Shown one piece after another: positions 27,386 to 37,011 of a DNA stretch of 50,245 nucleotides (position 1 is the first letter of the stretch; every line of letters starts with the position of its first letter). Under the pieces are notes generated by a model that had not been told where the DNA came from, made no database searches, and worked only from the letters and a program-made list of their open reading frames with translations. A program made the position numbers and the translations under genes. The stretch lies in contig JAILCT010000270.1 in the NCBI GenBank assembly GCA_024690425.1, forward strand, positions 1 to 50,245, read 5' to 3'. The stretch comes from Lachnospiraceae bacterium (GTDB taxonomy: Bacteria > Bacillota_A > Clostridia > Lachnospirales > Lachnospiraceae).

Positions 27386-28396
27386 TCAGCCCCATGATAC
27401 GAAGCTTGATTCGTCGCGGCGGTCACGCATCATAAGATCGCGGACTGCCTCGGCAGCAGGCTTACCGTCAAACAGGATCATATTTACCTGTTCTATTATC
27501 GGAAGATCCACACCATACTTATCGCCAAGAGCCTTGGCAGCCTTGGCTGAATAAACCCCTTCAACAACCATCTTGACTTCGGCCATAGCTTCCTCCATGC
27601 TCTTACCCTGGCCCATAAGGATACCGGCGCGGCGGTTTCTTGAGTGCATGCTGGCGCAGGTAACTATAAGATCGCCCATACCGGTAAGTCCCGAAAAGGT
27701 CGACCGCTGGCAGCCCATCCTTACTCCCAGACGGCTTATCTCGGCAATACCCCTTGTAATGAGGGCAGCCTTGGTATTATCCCCATAGCCAAGCCCATCC
27801 GCTATTCCTGCGGCAAGTGCAACGACATTCTTAAGGGCAGCTCCAAGCTCCATTCCCATTACATCCGAGCTGGTATATACCCTGAAGTTCTCATTCATAA
27901 ATATATTCTGAACGTATTCCGCTATCTCTTTGTCATCAGAGCCCGCAACGCAGGTCGTGGGAATACACCTGCCGACTTCCTCCGCGTGGGATGGTCCGCA
28001 CAGGACAGCAACCCTGCAGGCCGGTATCTCATCCTTGATGATCTGCGACAGGGTCATAAGAGTGTCTTCTTCCACGCCCTTTGCTACACTTACGATAAGC
28101 TGATCCTTCTCTACATAAGGAGCCATCATCCTGGAAGTGCTCCTTGTATAGGGTGACGGAACCGCAAGGACAAGCAGGTCCTTATCCCTGCATGCCTCAC
28201 CAAGATCGGTCGTGAAGATCATATCATCCGCAAGCTTCACACCGGGAAGCTTGTCAACATGCTCATGCCTGTCCCTTAACATATCTATTTCTTCTTTAAC
28301 GATCGACCATATGGTAACCTCATGTCCGTTATTGTGAAGGACTACCGACAGGGCTGTTCCCCAGCTGCCGGCACCTATTATCGCTGCTCTAGCCAT
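27386..28396 (-). CDS. gpsA: NAD(P)-dependent glycerol-3-phosphate dehydrogenase
   Basis: 336 aa. Reduces dihydroxyacetone phosphate to sn-glycerol-3-phosphate, the backbone of phospholipids. The Rossmann motif GAGSWGTALS is at 7-16; VAKGVEEDTL and ELGAALKNVVALAAGIADG carry the catalytic lysine region. AAGGAG is 5 nt before the ATG. Last gene of the nrdD-to-gpsA run, directly after plsY, which uses its product. Confidence 0.96.
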   Translation of the reverse strand: MARAAIIGAGSWGTALSVVLHNNGHEVTIWSIVKEEIDMLRDRHEHVDKLPGVKLADDMIFTTDLGEACRDKDLLVLAVPSPYTRSTSRMMAPYVEKDQLIVSVAKGVEEDTLMTLSQIIKDEIPACRVAVLCGPSHAEEVGRCIPTTCVAGSDDKEIAEYVQNIFMNENFRVYTSSDVMGMELGAALKNVVALAAGIADGLGYGDNTKAALITRGIAEISRLGVRMGCQRSTFSGLTGMGDLIVTCASMHSRNRRAGILMGQGKSMEEAMAEVKMVVEGVYSAKAAKALGDKYGVDLPIIEQVNMILFDGKPAAEAVRDLMMRDRRDESSFVSWG

Positions 28397-28417
28397 GTTA
28401 ACTCCTTTGGAAAATCT

Positions 28418-29119
28418 TTATTCGTCTTTTTTATTATCCAGATCTATTTCGGGCTTGCCTCGCAAATATGTCTTGCGTTCATTACCTGCGATAAGTCTTT
28501 TGATATTATCCTTATGCCTTATTATTGCCATGAGAGACAAAATGAACATAACCGCGTAATACTCTGTGAGCAGGGCCCTGTTTGACTCCACAGGGAAGTT
28601 ATAGGCTCCCATCTCACCCATGATGATCGCACACACAAATACCCATGTATAACCCAGAATTGAGCCAAGAGATACATAATGTGTTATAAAGAACACACCA
28701 AAGAAAACCAGGAGTCCCACGACCGCAAAAGCCCATCCATGCCTTATCTGAAAGCAGTATGATATTGCAAGGCCAGCCGTGGCCGCTATGCCCTTGCCGC
28801 CCTTAAAGTGCATATAAAAGGGAAAATTGTGACCCAGGATCACACCGGCTGCCGAGTAAAGCATCAGCAGGCAGATGGTATCGGGATAGGAAGATGAAAA
28901 AACAGCCTTGGTTATAAGGACCGCAACGATGCACTTAAGGGCATCACCCAAAAGAACAAGGGCTCCGTACTTGGCTCCCATGGTCCTTAAAACATTGGTT
29001 GTTCCGGCATTCTTACTGCCATAATTCCTTATATCTATCCCCTTGGCACGTCCGACGATATAACCTGTCTGGATAAGTCCAAGAGCATATCCGAGAATGA
29101 GACATATGATACGAGCCAT
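28418..29119 (-). CDS. plsY: acyl-phosphate:glycerol-3-phosphate acyltransferase
   Basis: 233 aa integral membrane enzyme. It transfers an acyl group from acyl-phosphate to glycerol-3-phosphate, the first step of phosphatidic acid synthesis. Signatures: GSKNAGTTNVLRTMGAKYG and GHNFPFYMHFKGGKGIA, the phosphate- and G3P-binding loops. The ATG overlaps the stop of der as TGATG. A charged C-terminal tail extends about 30 residues beyond the usual end. Confidence 0.95.
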   Translation of the reverse strand: MARIICLILGYALGLIQTGYIVGRAKGIDIRNYGSKNAGTTNVLRTMGAKYGALVLLGDALKCIVAVLITKAVFSSSYPDTICLLMLYSAAGVILGHNFPFYMHFKGGKGIAATAGLAISYCFQIRHGWAFAVVGLLVFFGVFFITHYVSLGSILGYTWVFVCAIIMGEMGAYNFPVESNRALLTEYYAVMFILSLMAIIRHKDNIKRLIAGNERKTYLRGKPEIDLDNKKDE

Positions 29120-30441
29120 CACTTCTCTCCTCTCTCTCTTATAATGAATCTCAGGGGTGTTCCCCTAAATCCGAAGGCTTCCCTGATCTTGTTCTCGATA
29201 TATCTTGTATATGAAAAATGCATCAGTTCTTTATCATTCACAAATATTACAAACGTAGGCGGCTTTACTGAAACCTGCGTCATATAAAACAGCTTGAGCC
29301 TCTTGCCCTTATCGGCAGGCGGCTGCTGCATTGCAACTGCTTCCGTGAGTATCTCGTTAAGGACACCTGTCTGGATACGCATCGAGTGGTTCTCGACTAC
29401 CATGTCTATCATATCAAACAGCTTATTCAGACGCTGTCCGGTCTTGGCCGAAATGAAGATAAGCTCGGCATAAGGCATGTACGATAAGGTATTGCGGATC
29501 CTTCCTTCATACTCATATACGGTCTTGTCATTCTTCTCAATTGCATCCCACTTGTTAACCGCTATGATAACACCCTTGCCTGAGTCATGGGCAATGCCTG
29601 CTATCTTGGCTTCCTGCTCGGTAACGCCTTCTACCGCATCGATCACAAGGACTACAACATCTGCCCGTTCAACCGCACCCACAGTCCTTACTACCATGAA
29701 GTGTTCCAGTTCTTCCTTGACCTTGTTCTTGCGCCTTAAACCGGCAGTGTCGATAAACACATATTCACGGCCGTTATGTACTACCGGAGTATCTACCGCG
29801 TCTCTGGTTGTTCCGGCTATATCGGATACAATAACACGTTCTTCACCAAGCAGCTTGTTGATTATGGATGACTTGCCGACGTTGGGCTTGCCCACTATCG
29901 CAACCCTGGGCCTGTCGTCTTCCTCCTCGTCGCCTGATGTGTCCGGGAAATAGGACACAACAACATCCAGCATGTCTCCGAGTCCCATCATGTTGGCTGA
30001 AGATATCCCGTAGGGTTCTCCTATCCCGAGATTGTAGAATTCATATATATCATTACCGTATTTCTTAAGATCATCAACCTTATTCACAGCAAGAACGACC
30101 GGTTTCTTCGCACGCCTTAACATGTCCGCAACCTTACTGTCCGCATCAACCAGTCCCTGCTTAACATCAACCATGAAAATGATAACATCCGCGGTATCTA
30201 TCGCTATCTGGGCCTGTTCCCGCATCTGCGACAATATCACATCCTTGCTCTCGGGCTCTATACCGCCTGTATCTATAAGTGTAAAGTCATGATCGAGCCA
30301 TGATACTTCCGCATATATCCTGTCCCTTGTAATACCGGGTGTATCCTTAACGATACTTATCCTCTCACCCGCAAGGGCATTGAACAGTGTCGACTTACCT
30401 ACATTGGGCCGTCCCACAACAGCCACTATGGGCTTACTCAT
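29119..30441 (-). CDS. der: ribosome assembly GTPase Der (EngA)
   Basis: 440 aa with two tandem GTPase domains: GRPNVGKST (10-18), [17 protein letters not shown], then [26 protein letters not shown], followed by a KH-like C-terminal domain. Needed for 50S subunit maturation. Its start overlaps the end of the DUF512 gene by 8 nt. The der-plsY-gpsA order is common in Firmicutes. Confidence 0.97.
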   Translation of the reverse strand: MSKPIVAVVGRPNVGKSTLFNALAGERISIVKDTPGITRDRIYAEVSWLDHDFTLIDTGGIEPESKDVILSQMREQAQIAIDTADVIIFMVDVKQGLVDADSKVADMLRRAKKPVVLAVNKVDDLKKYGNDIYEFYNLGIGEPYGISSANMMGLGDMLDVVVSYFPDTSGDEEEDDRPRVAIVGKPNVGKSSIINKLLGEERVIVSDIAGTTRDAVDTPVVHNGREYVFIDTAGLRRKNKVKEELEHFMVVRTVGAVERADVVVLVIDAVEGVTEQEAKIAGIAHDSGKGVIIAVNKWDAIEKNDKTVYEYEGRIRNTLSYMPYAELIFISAKTGQRLNKLFDMIDMVVENHSMRIQTGVLNEILTEAVAMQQPPADKGKRLKLFYMTQVSVKPPTFVIFVNDKELMHFSYTRYIENKIREAFGFRGTPLRFIIRERGEK

Positions 30442-31777
30442 AAATCTTCTCTCCCATTATCGCTTCCACAAAATCCCATCCGCTTGATTTTACAATATCT
30501 ATATGTACTTGTAAAGAATTTTCAAGGTCGCAAAGCCTGTAATCATCTAGGAAAACGTCCTCTCCGGCCCTCAATACACTCTGCGGCAGTATGAGCCTGT
30601 CGCCCAGGTCTTTATCCTTAAGCTGAGCCATTATATCCTGTCCTGTAAGAAGGCCTGCAACGGTAATCATCTCTCCAAAGAAATCATTTCTTATCGCATA
30701 GACCGTTATCTTAGTGTCTGAAAGGATCCCTTCAAGCTCTGCTGCAAGCTGACTTATATACGGGGCTGCAAGCCTCCCCGTAGCCATGCTGATCCTTCTC
30801 CTCCCATCCCGTGACTGCGGATGTCCCGACAGATAAGACAGAAGCCCCTCCTTGGCCTGACTGAATTCATCAAAGAGCAGCCTCATCATACCAACGCCGT
30901 TCTCAAGCTGGAGGTAACCGTCGTACCGGTCCGATTCGGGAAGTTCCCTGTCTGCAAGTAGATAGAATTCATCGGATGCGTGTATGAAATGGATTCCATG
31001 GTCCTTATACACCATGTTCTGATATTTTTCTATAATATCAATTGTTATTATTGCATCTTCCTTCGTAAAGGGTTTAAGCGGGTACAAGCCATCCCTGTGT
31101 TTTGACAGGCCTACCGGAACTACCGAAACAGACTGAAGATGCGGAAGATATTTCATCAGATCCTGTATACTCCTCTCCAGTTCCGCACCATCATTGATCC
31201 CCTTGCACAGGACTATCTGACCGTTCATCGTGATCCCTGCCTCATACAGGCGGTCTACCTTCTTAAGGGCCTGTCCTGCAAACCTGTTATTTAACATCAT
31301 ACACCTTAATTCCGGATTGGTTGTCTGAAAGGATATATTAATAGGTGACATGTGATATTTAATGATCCTGTCCAGATCATGGTCACTCATATTTGTCAGG
31401 GTTACGTAGTTACCCTGGAGAAATGAAAGGCGGGAATCATCATCCTTGAAGTACAGGGTTTCCCGCATGCCCTTAGGCATCTGGTCTATAAAGCAAAAAA
31501 TACACCTGTTAGCGCAAGACCTGTACGAGTCCATGAGACCGTTATCGAATTCTATACCCAGATCCTCATCCGGATCCTTGTCGATCTCAAGCAGCCATTC
31601 CTCTCCGGACGGCTTCTTAATAAGGACCTCCAAGTAATCATCCTGACACAGATACTGATAATCAAAAATGTCGTCCATTTCCTGACCGTTTATACTGATC
31701 AGGAAATCGCCGACCTCAATCTCCATTTCTTCTGCTATACTGCCAGGTATTACCCTGGCGATCTTGTGCTTCTTCAT
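30434..31777 (-). CDS. DUF512 protein: PDZ plus radical-SAM-like Cys cluster
   Basis: 447 aa. An N-terminal PDZ-like domain (1-70), then C88-x3-C92-x2-C95 in [15 protein letters not shown], which matches the iron-sulfur motif of radical SAM proteins, a TIM-barrel-like body ([10 protein letters not shown]), and the C-terminal DUF512 region ([23 protein letters not shown]). The family is widespread beside der in Firmicutes; its reaction is not established. The start codon has only a weak ribosome-binding site. Confidence 0.9.
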   Translation of the reverse strand: MKKHKIARVIPGSIAEEMEIEVGDFLISINGQEMDDIFDYQYLCQDDYLEVLIKKPSGEEWLLEIDKDPDEDLGIEFDNGLMDSYRSCANRCIFCFIDQMPKGMRETLYFKDDDSRLSFLQGNYVTLTNMSDHDLDRIIKYHMSPINISFQTTNPELRCMMLNNRFAGQALKKVDRLYEAGITMNGQIVLCKGINDGAELERSIQDLMKYLPHLQSVSVVPVGLSKHRDGLYPLKPFTKEDAIITIDIIEKYQNMVYKDHGIHFIHASDEFYLLADRELPESDRYDGYLQLENGVGMMRLLFDEFSQAKEGLLSYLSGHPQSRDGRRRISMATGRLAAPYISQLAAELEGILSDTKITVYAIRNDFFGEMITVAGLLTGQDIMAQLKDKDLGDRLILPQSVLRAGEDVFLDDYRLCDLENSLQVHIDIVKSSGWDFVEAIMGEKIYE

Positions 31778-31801
31778 GTAACTGTATAAAATCCTGAAGC
31801 T

Positions 31802-32248
31802 TTAGTTAACTCCGGTTGAGCCGAAGCCTCCACGGGCTTCACCGTTATTGTTTTCCTCAACCTCTACAAAGTTGATCACGGGCTGATGCTTGATTATACG
31901 GAACTGACAGACACGGTCATTTACATGGATATTGGTATCACGCACTGCATATACGGGCATCATGAGGACATCCTTGCTGGATGTCTTGCCATAGGATTCA
32001 TCAACAACACCCACACTGTTGGTCTGGATTATACCGAAGTTCTTGAATGTTGAACTTCTGGGAGCAATGAGCATTTCATATCCGTCAGGCAGGCACATGG
32101 ATACGCCAAGGTTTATGAGATGGAAGTCCCCCTTCTTAAGGGTGATATCTTCGGCTGACCTTAAATCTATCCAGTCCGACTTACCTTCTATATATTCAAG
32201 CTTGTCTATCTTATCGGATAAATAGGTTATCTTGATTGTTTCCTGCAT
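31802..32248 (-). CDS. dut: dUTP diphosphatase
   Basis: 148 aa from the ATG at 32248, preceded by a GGAAGAGGAAGAGAG purine run; a GTG at 32290 would add 14 atypical residues. Five dUTPase motifs can be followed: DLRSAEDI, APRSSTFKNFGI, GVVDESYGK, a QFRIIKHQP segment, and the C-terminal RGGFGSTG that closes over the substrate. It hydrolyses dUTP to dUMP and pyrophosphate. Motif 3 lacks the usual GE after YxG, a modest divergence. Placed after the ribonucleotide reductase genes, which fits dNTP metabolism. Confidence 0.88.
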   Translation of the reverse strand: MQETIKITYLSDKIDKLEYIEGKSDWIDLRSAEDITLKKGDFHLINLGVSMCLPDGYEMLIAPRSSTFKNFGIIQTNSVGVVDESYGKTSSKDVLMMPVYAVRDTNIHVNDRVCQFRIIKHQPVINFVEVEENNNGEARGGFGSTGVN

Positions 32249-32300
32249 GATCGTTCTCTCTTCCTCTTCCTGAAATAAAGGGTACTCCACCGTGATACAT

Positions 32301-32813
32301 TTATACGTAGTAGTCCGAACAATGGATAACCGGGTTCAGCGGATCATCGCTTGCAAGCGTATCCTGAACATCGATCACCTTCTGGTTGCTGCTCCCCTTC
32401 CACAGAAGCTTCACATCCTTAAGCTCGGCAACAAACTCACCATCTACAAGAACATCAATATTCTTCATAAGCGGAAGTTCGTATATCTCCTTCCACTGGT
32501 ATCCGGTGTAAAGCCATATGGTCTTATCCGGGAACTTCTCCCTTATCTGTGCGGCAAGCTGTGAAACATCAAACCTGTTGGCCTGATGGAGCGGATCGCC
32601 TCCCGAAAAAGTTATACCTGAAATGTAGTCCTTCTCAAGCTCATCAAATATCTCCTGCCTGGCATTGTCATCAAAGAGGAGTCCTCCGTCCGGATCCCAT
32701 GTCATCGGATTATGGCATTCCTTGCAGCAATGGTCGCACCCTGCCACCCACAGTACGACCCTTAAGCCGTCTCCGTTAAGCATATCATCCTTCGTTATAT
32801 TGTGATACCTCAT
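32301..32813 (-). CDS. nrdG: anaerobic ribonucleotide reductase activating protein
   Basis: 170 aa radical SAM activase. The iron-sulfur motif is Cys26-x3-Cys30-x2-Cys33 in GCDHCCKECHNP, followed by the SAM-binding ISGGDP-like FSGGDPL. It generates the glycyl radical on NrdD. It begins 2 nt after the nrdD stop, with AGGAAGAG upstream. Confidence 0.96.
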   Translation of the reverse strand: MRYHNITKDDMLNGDGLRVVLWVAGCDHCCKECHNPMTWDPDGGLLFDDNARQEIFDELEKDYISGITFSGGDPLHQANRFDVSQLAAQIREKFPDKTIWLYTGYQWKEIYELPLMKNIDVLVDGEFVAELKDVKLLWKGSSNQKVIDVQDTLASDDPLNPVIHCSDYYV

Positions 32814-32815
32814 AC

Positions 32816-34999
32816 CTACATACTCTTCCTTTCAGCTATCTCAGCCATCTTGGCATCGTTAAGCCTGGTGTCTCCGTGGACCCTGCTGTAGGACAGGTAT
32901 CCGTTCATCCTCTCGATCTTGGTAAGGTTCCTGCTCCCGCACTTGGGACATACATCCATCTCAAGCTCCTGATGTCCGCAGTCATCGCAGTAAGCAAGGG
33001 ACATGTTCACACCTTCATAGAATCCCATATCCATCGCACGTCTGATAAGGGTCTTTATAGCTTCAAGGTTATAGTCTATCGGATACTTAACATACTGGAT
33101 CTTACCGCCGTTACTGAGTTCCCAGAACCTGAACTCCAGATTCTGCTTCTCGATAGGGGTTATATCCTCAGATACATGGCAGTGGAAAGAGTTCGATACG
33201 TATTCCCTGTCGGAAACATTCTCGACAATGCCGTATTTCTTACGGAACTGCTTAACCTGAAGTCCGCACAGGGACTCGGCCGGTGTCCCGTATATGGCAT
33301 AGAGATGGCCGTCCTCCTCCTTGAATTCATTGATCTTCTTGTTGATATATGTAAGAACCTCAAGGGCAAACTCACCGTCCTCAACCAGTGACTTTCCGTT
33401 ATATAATTCCTGAAGTTCATTAAATGCCGTAATACCGAAGGATGCGGTAGCAGACTTAAGGAGCGGCTTGATCTTATCGGTAAGCTGAAGGTGTCCGCCA
33501 TAGAAGCCTCCCTCGCAATAAGCAAGCGGATTAGTGGATGCTCTCATCTCACCCAGGTATGCGTAGGTCCTCTTGTGAAGGCCCCTTATAAGATTTAAGT
33601 AATAATCAAGCACCTCATAGAAGTCCTTGCTCTCCTGACGGGCCTTGGCAAGTATCATCGGAAGATGCAGCGATACCGCACCAACGTTAAACCTTCCCAC
33701 AAATACCGGAACATCCTTGTCATCTGCGGGATGCATCCCGCCCCTCTCATACCAGGGGGATAAGAAGGCTCGACACCCCATCGGGGATATGATCTTGCCG
33801 TACTGCTTATACATGCTTGCTATATAGCCCTTGCCTGTAAGACTTAACCAGTCGGGATACATGGTCTTGCTCGAACACTCAACTCCAGCCTCGAAAACAT
33901 CCTCAAGCTCCTTACCCGGGCCGTGAAGGTTCTCGTCATATAAGAACACGATCTTGGGGAAGAGAACCGGCTTCTTGCATTCTGCCTTACCCTGGCCCTT
34001 GCGCCTTACATGGAGCATGGTAATGGTGGCAAGCTTGGCAAAGCGTCCCGTGCCTGTACCGGCAGTCACGGTTATGAAGGGATAATCACCCCTTGAACTT
34101 GCGACCGTATTGAACTTATATTCCCAGCCCTGGAAGCCCTGTTCAAAATCACGCTCAACGTCCTTGTAGGCAACCTCCTCAGCCTTCTCCTCATCTATGC
34201 CCAGTTCGGTATATTTCTTAATATATTTATTGTATGACTTCTCGGCGTAAGGCTCTAAGATAAGATCGACTGATGGAACCGTGAAACCGCCGTACTGCTG
34301 GGAAGCCGCTGACAGAACGATATCACCTATCACATCAAAACAGGTATCCAGTGCCTTGGGCTCGTTATACCAGATATTACCCATCTCAAAACCGCCCTTG
34401 AGTACCGTTGCCACATCAAAGAGGCAGCAGTTCATGGTATCGCGCCTTGCCGACATATCATGCACATAGATATATCCGTCGCGGCAGGCCTGGATCTCCT
34501 CGGTCGTCATAAAGAACTTCTGATATAATTCCTTGTTAAGCTGGTTGAAGATAAGGCTCCTCTTGGTTGATACAAGAGCCGAGTCGGTATTGGCATTCTC
34601 CTTGTCACCGACATACATGATCGACTGGCTCTTCTTATATACATCATCGAGCATCCTCACGAAGTCCTGCTTGTAGTTCCTGTAGTCCCTGTATGACTTG
34701 GCGACAATAGGCTTAACTTCCTCGAGTGCGCTCTCTACTATATTGTGCATGATGGGGATGGGGATCTCGTCAACATCGAGTTCATCCACCCTCTCAACTA
34801 CCTTGGCACAGATGAAATCCTTCTCCTTCTCAGTGAACTTCGTAAGGGCCCTGTAAGCCGACTTGCCGACCGCATCTATGACCTTCTGAACGTTGAAAGC
34901 TTCCTTCGTTCCGTCCTTCTTGATCATGTGTACATCCCGCTTCGGCTTATAAAGCTGTGAATAATTCTTCTCAGTTACCTTCTCTTCAACTGATCCCAT
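32816..34999 (-). CDS. nrdD: anaerobic (class III) ribonucleoside-triphosphate reductase
   Basis: 727 aa from the ATG at 34999, placed 5 nt after GGAGG; the frame extends to 35074 but that extension crosses a hairpin and lacks a ribosome-binding site. An ATP-cone (about 25-115: MIKKDGTKEAFNVQKVIDAV) is followed by the catalytic barrel and a C-terminal zinc site (CDDCGH...CPKCGS), then the glycyl-radical segment RMNGYLS. It reduces NTPs to dNTPs under anoxia. No intein interrupts it. It heads a run with nrdG and dut. Confidence 0.95.
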   Translation of the reverse strand: MGSVEEKVTEKNYSQLYKPKRDVHMIKKDGTKEAFNVQKVIDAVGKSAYRALTKFTEKEKDFICAKVVERVDELDVDEIPIPIMHNIVESALEEVKPIVAKSYRDYRNYKQDFVRMLDDVYKKSQSIMYVGDKENANTDSALVSTKRSLIFNQLNKELYQKFFMTTEEIQACRDGYIYVHDMSARRDTMNCCLFDVATVLKGGFEMGNIWYNEPKALDTCFDVIGDIVLSAASQQYGGFTVPSVDLILEPYAEKSYNKYIKKYTELGIDEEKAEEVAYKDVERDFEQGFQGWEYKFNTVASSRGDYPFITVTAGTGTGRFAKLATITMLHVRRKGQGKAECKKPVLFPKIVFLYDENLHGPGKELEDVFEAGVECSSKTMYPDWLSLTGKGYIASMYKQYGKIISPMGCRAFLSPWYERGGMHPADDKDVPVFVGRFNVGAVSLHLPMILAKARQESKDFYEVLDYYLNLIRGLHKRTYAYLGEMRASTNPLAYCEGGFYGGHLQLTDKIKPLLKSATASFGITAFNELQELYNGKSLVEDGEFALEVLTYINKKINEFKEEDGHLYAIYGTPAESLCGLQVKQFRKKYGIVENVSDREYVSNSFHCHVSEDITPIEKQNLEFRFWELSNGGKIQYVKYPIDYNLEAIKTLIRRAMDMGFYEGVNMSLAYCDDCGHQELEMDVCPKCGSRNLTKIERMNGYLSYSRVHGDTRLNDAKMAEIAERKSM

Positions 35000-35042
35000 C
35001 ATTTCCTCCATCCAATATATTGTATAAATATTGTACAAAATC

Positions 35043-35076
35043 AAATGTCGGGCACTAGATTTAGTACCCGACATTT
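35043..35076. promoter_or_regulatory. hairpin between WYL regulator and nrdD
   Basis: Perfect 10-bp arms AAATGTCGGG (35043-35052) and CCCGACATTT (35067-35076) enclose a 14-nt loop. It may terminate the WYL gene, though a T-run is missing, or be an operator for nrdD. The AT-rich stretch between it and nrdD repeats TACAATAT twice, 14 nt apart, which loosely resembles half-sites for the NrdR repressor. Neither role is proven. Confidence 0.45.
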
Positions 35077-35117
35077 AATATACCATTGATGAGTCAACCT
35101 GTAAAGGTGATAATGAT

Positions 35118-36095
35118 TTAATAACGCTTAAGATTATTTGTAAGGAAGTCCCTCATACCGTCAACTGCTGCCTTGGGGCTTGTAAGCCTGATCTCCGGGC
35201 CGACCGAAGCCACCCATCCATAGAACTGACTGCTTAATACAGCCTCGGTATGAACGTTCAGAACGCCGCCCTTGCCGCCTGTTATCTTAATGTCCTGCCC
35301 GAACCTGTCTATAAGTATACCTATCTTATCCTCGGGGCACTCCAGTCCGACATTCATCATTTTCCCGCCAAACATCCCGAACATCTTGCCTGAATAAGCA
35401 GACATATCAAGCTTGTCTGCCGGTTTCTTACGACGGTTGGCCGTCTCGGAAACATCCTTCATCTTGTCAACCCTGAAATGTTTGACGATGCCGGCCTTAT
35501 CATCAAATGCAACAAGATAATAATACTCATCATCCCATATAAGAGTAAGCGGGCTCACCTCATAATCGGCTCCGTCCTTCCTGGGCTTAAGCTTAACATC
35601 CCTTGTCCATTCACAGTACTTAAAGAGTATGGTCCTGTTCTCCCTTATTGCCGTATTGATGACATCCACGGAATAAAGGATATCCTCATTCTGCATCTTC
35701 ATGCGGTTGATGCTGTACAGCTGTCTCTTTAATTCATCAGCATCATAATCACTTGCAAAGGAAGTGATCTTCTTAACAAGCTGATCGGACTTCTTCCTGG
35801 TTATGAACCTTGAAGACATCACGGCATCGATAAGGAGCTTGAGCTCTGCAAGTTCGAACTCCCTGCTTCCCATAAAAAAGCCACCGTCACGGCCATTAAG
35901 CTTCATGATGTCATATCCGTATGAAGCGAGCATCTCGACATCGGAATATATGCTCTTCCTCTCCGCTTCAATGCCGCATTCCTTAAGTATTCCGCAGATC
36001 TCCGTCGCGCTCAGGGGATGTGTCTCATCCGAATACCTGTAAAGGATTTCCTTAAGATACAGTATCTTCAACTTCTGATTGGCTGATCTTGGCAT
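35118..36095 (-). CDS. WYL-domain transcriptional regulator
   Basis: 325 aa from the ATG at 36095, which follows AGAGG; the upstream ATG at 36110 lacks a site. An N-terminal winged helix-turn-helix (about 1-65; SATEICGILKECGIEAERKSIYSDVEML) precedes a WYL domain (about 150-235; ...PLTLIWDDEYYYLVAF...FRVDKM) and a C-terminal extension. WYL regulators respond to small ligands or nucleic acids. It is divergent from the AP2/HNH-like gene, sharing about 120 nt, so it could control that gene or itself. Confidence 0.9.
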   Translation of the reverse strand: MPRSANQKLKILYLKEILYRYSDETHPLSATEICGILKECGIEAERKSIYSDVEMLASYGYDIMKLNGRDGGFFMGSREFELAELKLLIDAVMSSRFITRKKSDQLVKKITSFASDYDADELKRQLYSINRMKMQNEDILYSVDVINTAIRENRTILFKYCEWTRDVKLKPRKDGADYEVSPLTLIWDDEYYYLVAFDDKAGIVKHFRVDKMKDVSETANRRKKPADKLDMSAYSGKMFGMFGGKMMNVGLECPEDKIGILIDRFGQDIKITGGKGGVLNVHTEAVLSSQFYGWVASVGPEIRLTSPKAAVDGMRDFLTNNLKRY

Positions 36096-36216
36096 GGCTC
36101 TACCTCTCATAAAATGGATTTTTCTATAGTATAACCCATATACTCTGTGAAGTGTAGAAATTTTTTATGAATAATGATAAGATTATCTTGTTCACAGTAA
36201 AGATCCGGGAGATATT

Positions 36217-37011
36217 ATGAGTACAGCGGGTGTATTTAAAACTTCCAAAAAGAATGGCGAGACATACTACAGGGCTTCCCTGACTTTTCGCAACAAACAT
36301 ATCAGTCTCGGAAGCTATTCCGATCCCGATACTGCCGGAAGAGCCTATGCCTATGCCAGTAACCTTATAAAAAGCGCGGTCGGAATAGACGAATATCCCG
36401 ACGATTGTCCGCTTGCATATGAGAAGTTCATAGTCCTTATCAACTTCCGGGACAACAGGGTTTATATCAAGAACCCTATATATCTTCAGAAGCATCATTT
36501 TCTCTATTATCTTGACCGTACTCACGTATATAAATTTGACATAGAGGATCTGTTCTACTATTCAGAACACAAGATATCAAGACGCGGATCCCATCTCTTC
36601 GTGGCTGACTACGGTATGCAGGTCAACCTTCATTCCCGATACGGTATCAAGCGGCATGCCGTATTAAACAGGGATTACAGGTTCATAAACAATGACAGGT
36701 TCGATTACAGATATGAGAATATCGAGATAATAAACCGCTATCACGGTGTCCGCAAGAAGGTCACCAAAAAGGGGAAGGTAAGCTACCGTGCGGTAATCCT
36801 TATAAACGGCAACTATACCGTGGGTGTCTACCCTTCCGAGGAAATGGCTGCCATAGCCTATAATAAGGCAGCGGACATTGTCAAAAGGATATACCCCGGG
36901 AAGAACTACGAGCTTAACTATGTCGACTCACTCACTCCCTCGGCATATGCTGATATATACACATCGATCTCCGTATCACAGAAGATACTCGATCTCAAGT
37001 CCTCCCCTTAA
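36217..37011 (+). CDS. AP2 / HNH-like / AP2 domain protein
   Basis: 264 aa, with GGGAG before the ATG. An AP2 DNA-binding domain spans 5-55 (GVFKTSKKNGETYYRASLTF... HISLGSYSDPDTAGRAYAYA). A second lies at 176-222 (YHGVRKKVTKKGKVSYRAV... VGVYPSEEMAAIAYNKAAD). Between them, 115-172 follows the homing-endonuclease HNH layout (FINNDRFDYRYENIEIIN against the usual DHINGD-x-xDNRxENL), but the catalytic Asp-His pair is Arg-Phe, so cleavage is unlikely. It probably binds DNA. It is divergent from a WYL regulator and overlaps the converging thioesterase gene by 17 nt. No mobile element is adjacent. Confidence 0.8.
   Translation: MSTAGVFKTSKKNGETYYRASLTFRNKHISLGSYSDPDTAGRAYAYASNLIKSAVGIDEYPDDCPLAYEKFIVLINFRDNRVYIKNPIYLQKHHFLYYLDRTHVYKFDIEDLFYYSEHKISRRGSHLFVADYGMQVNLHSRYGIKRHAVLNRDYRFINNDRFDYRYENIEIINRYHGVRKKVTKKGKVSYRAVILINGNYTVGVYPSEEMAAIAYNKAADIVKRIYPGKNYELNYVDSLTPSAYADIYTSISVSQKILDLKSSP

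Noticed and set aside
32249..32290. Longer dUTPase start at GTG
   Set aside because: The added residues come from the purine-rich ribosome-binding region and do not look like the family N-terminus.
35000..35074. Longer N-terminus for NrdD
   Set aside because: The extension is translated from a hairpin and AT-rich leader and lacks a ribosome-binding site; the ATG at 34999 has GGAGG at good distance.
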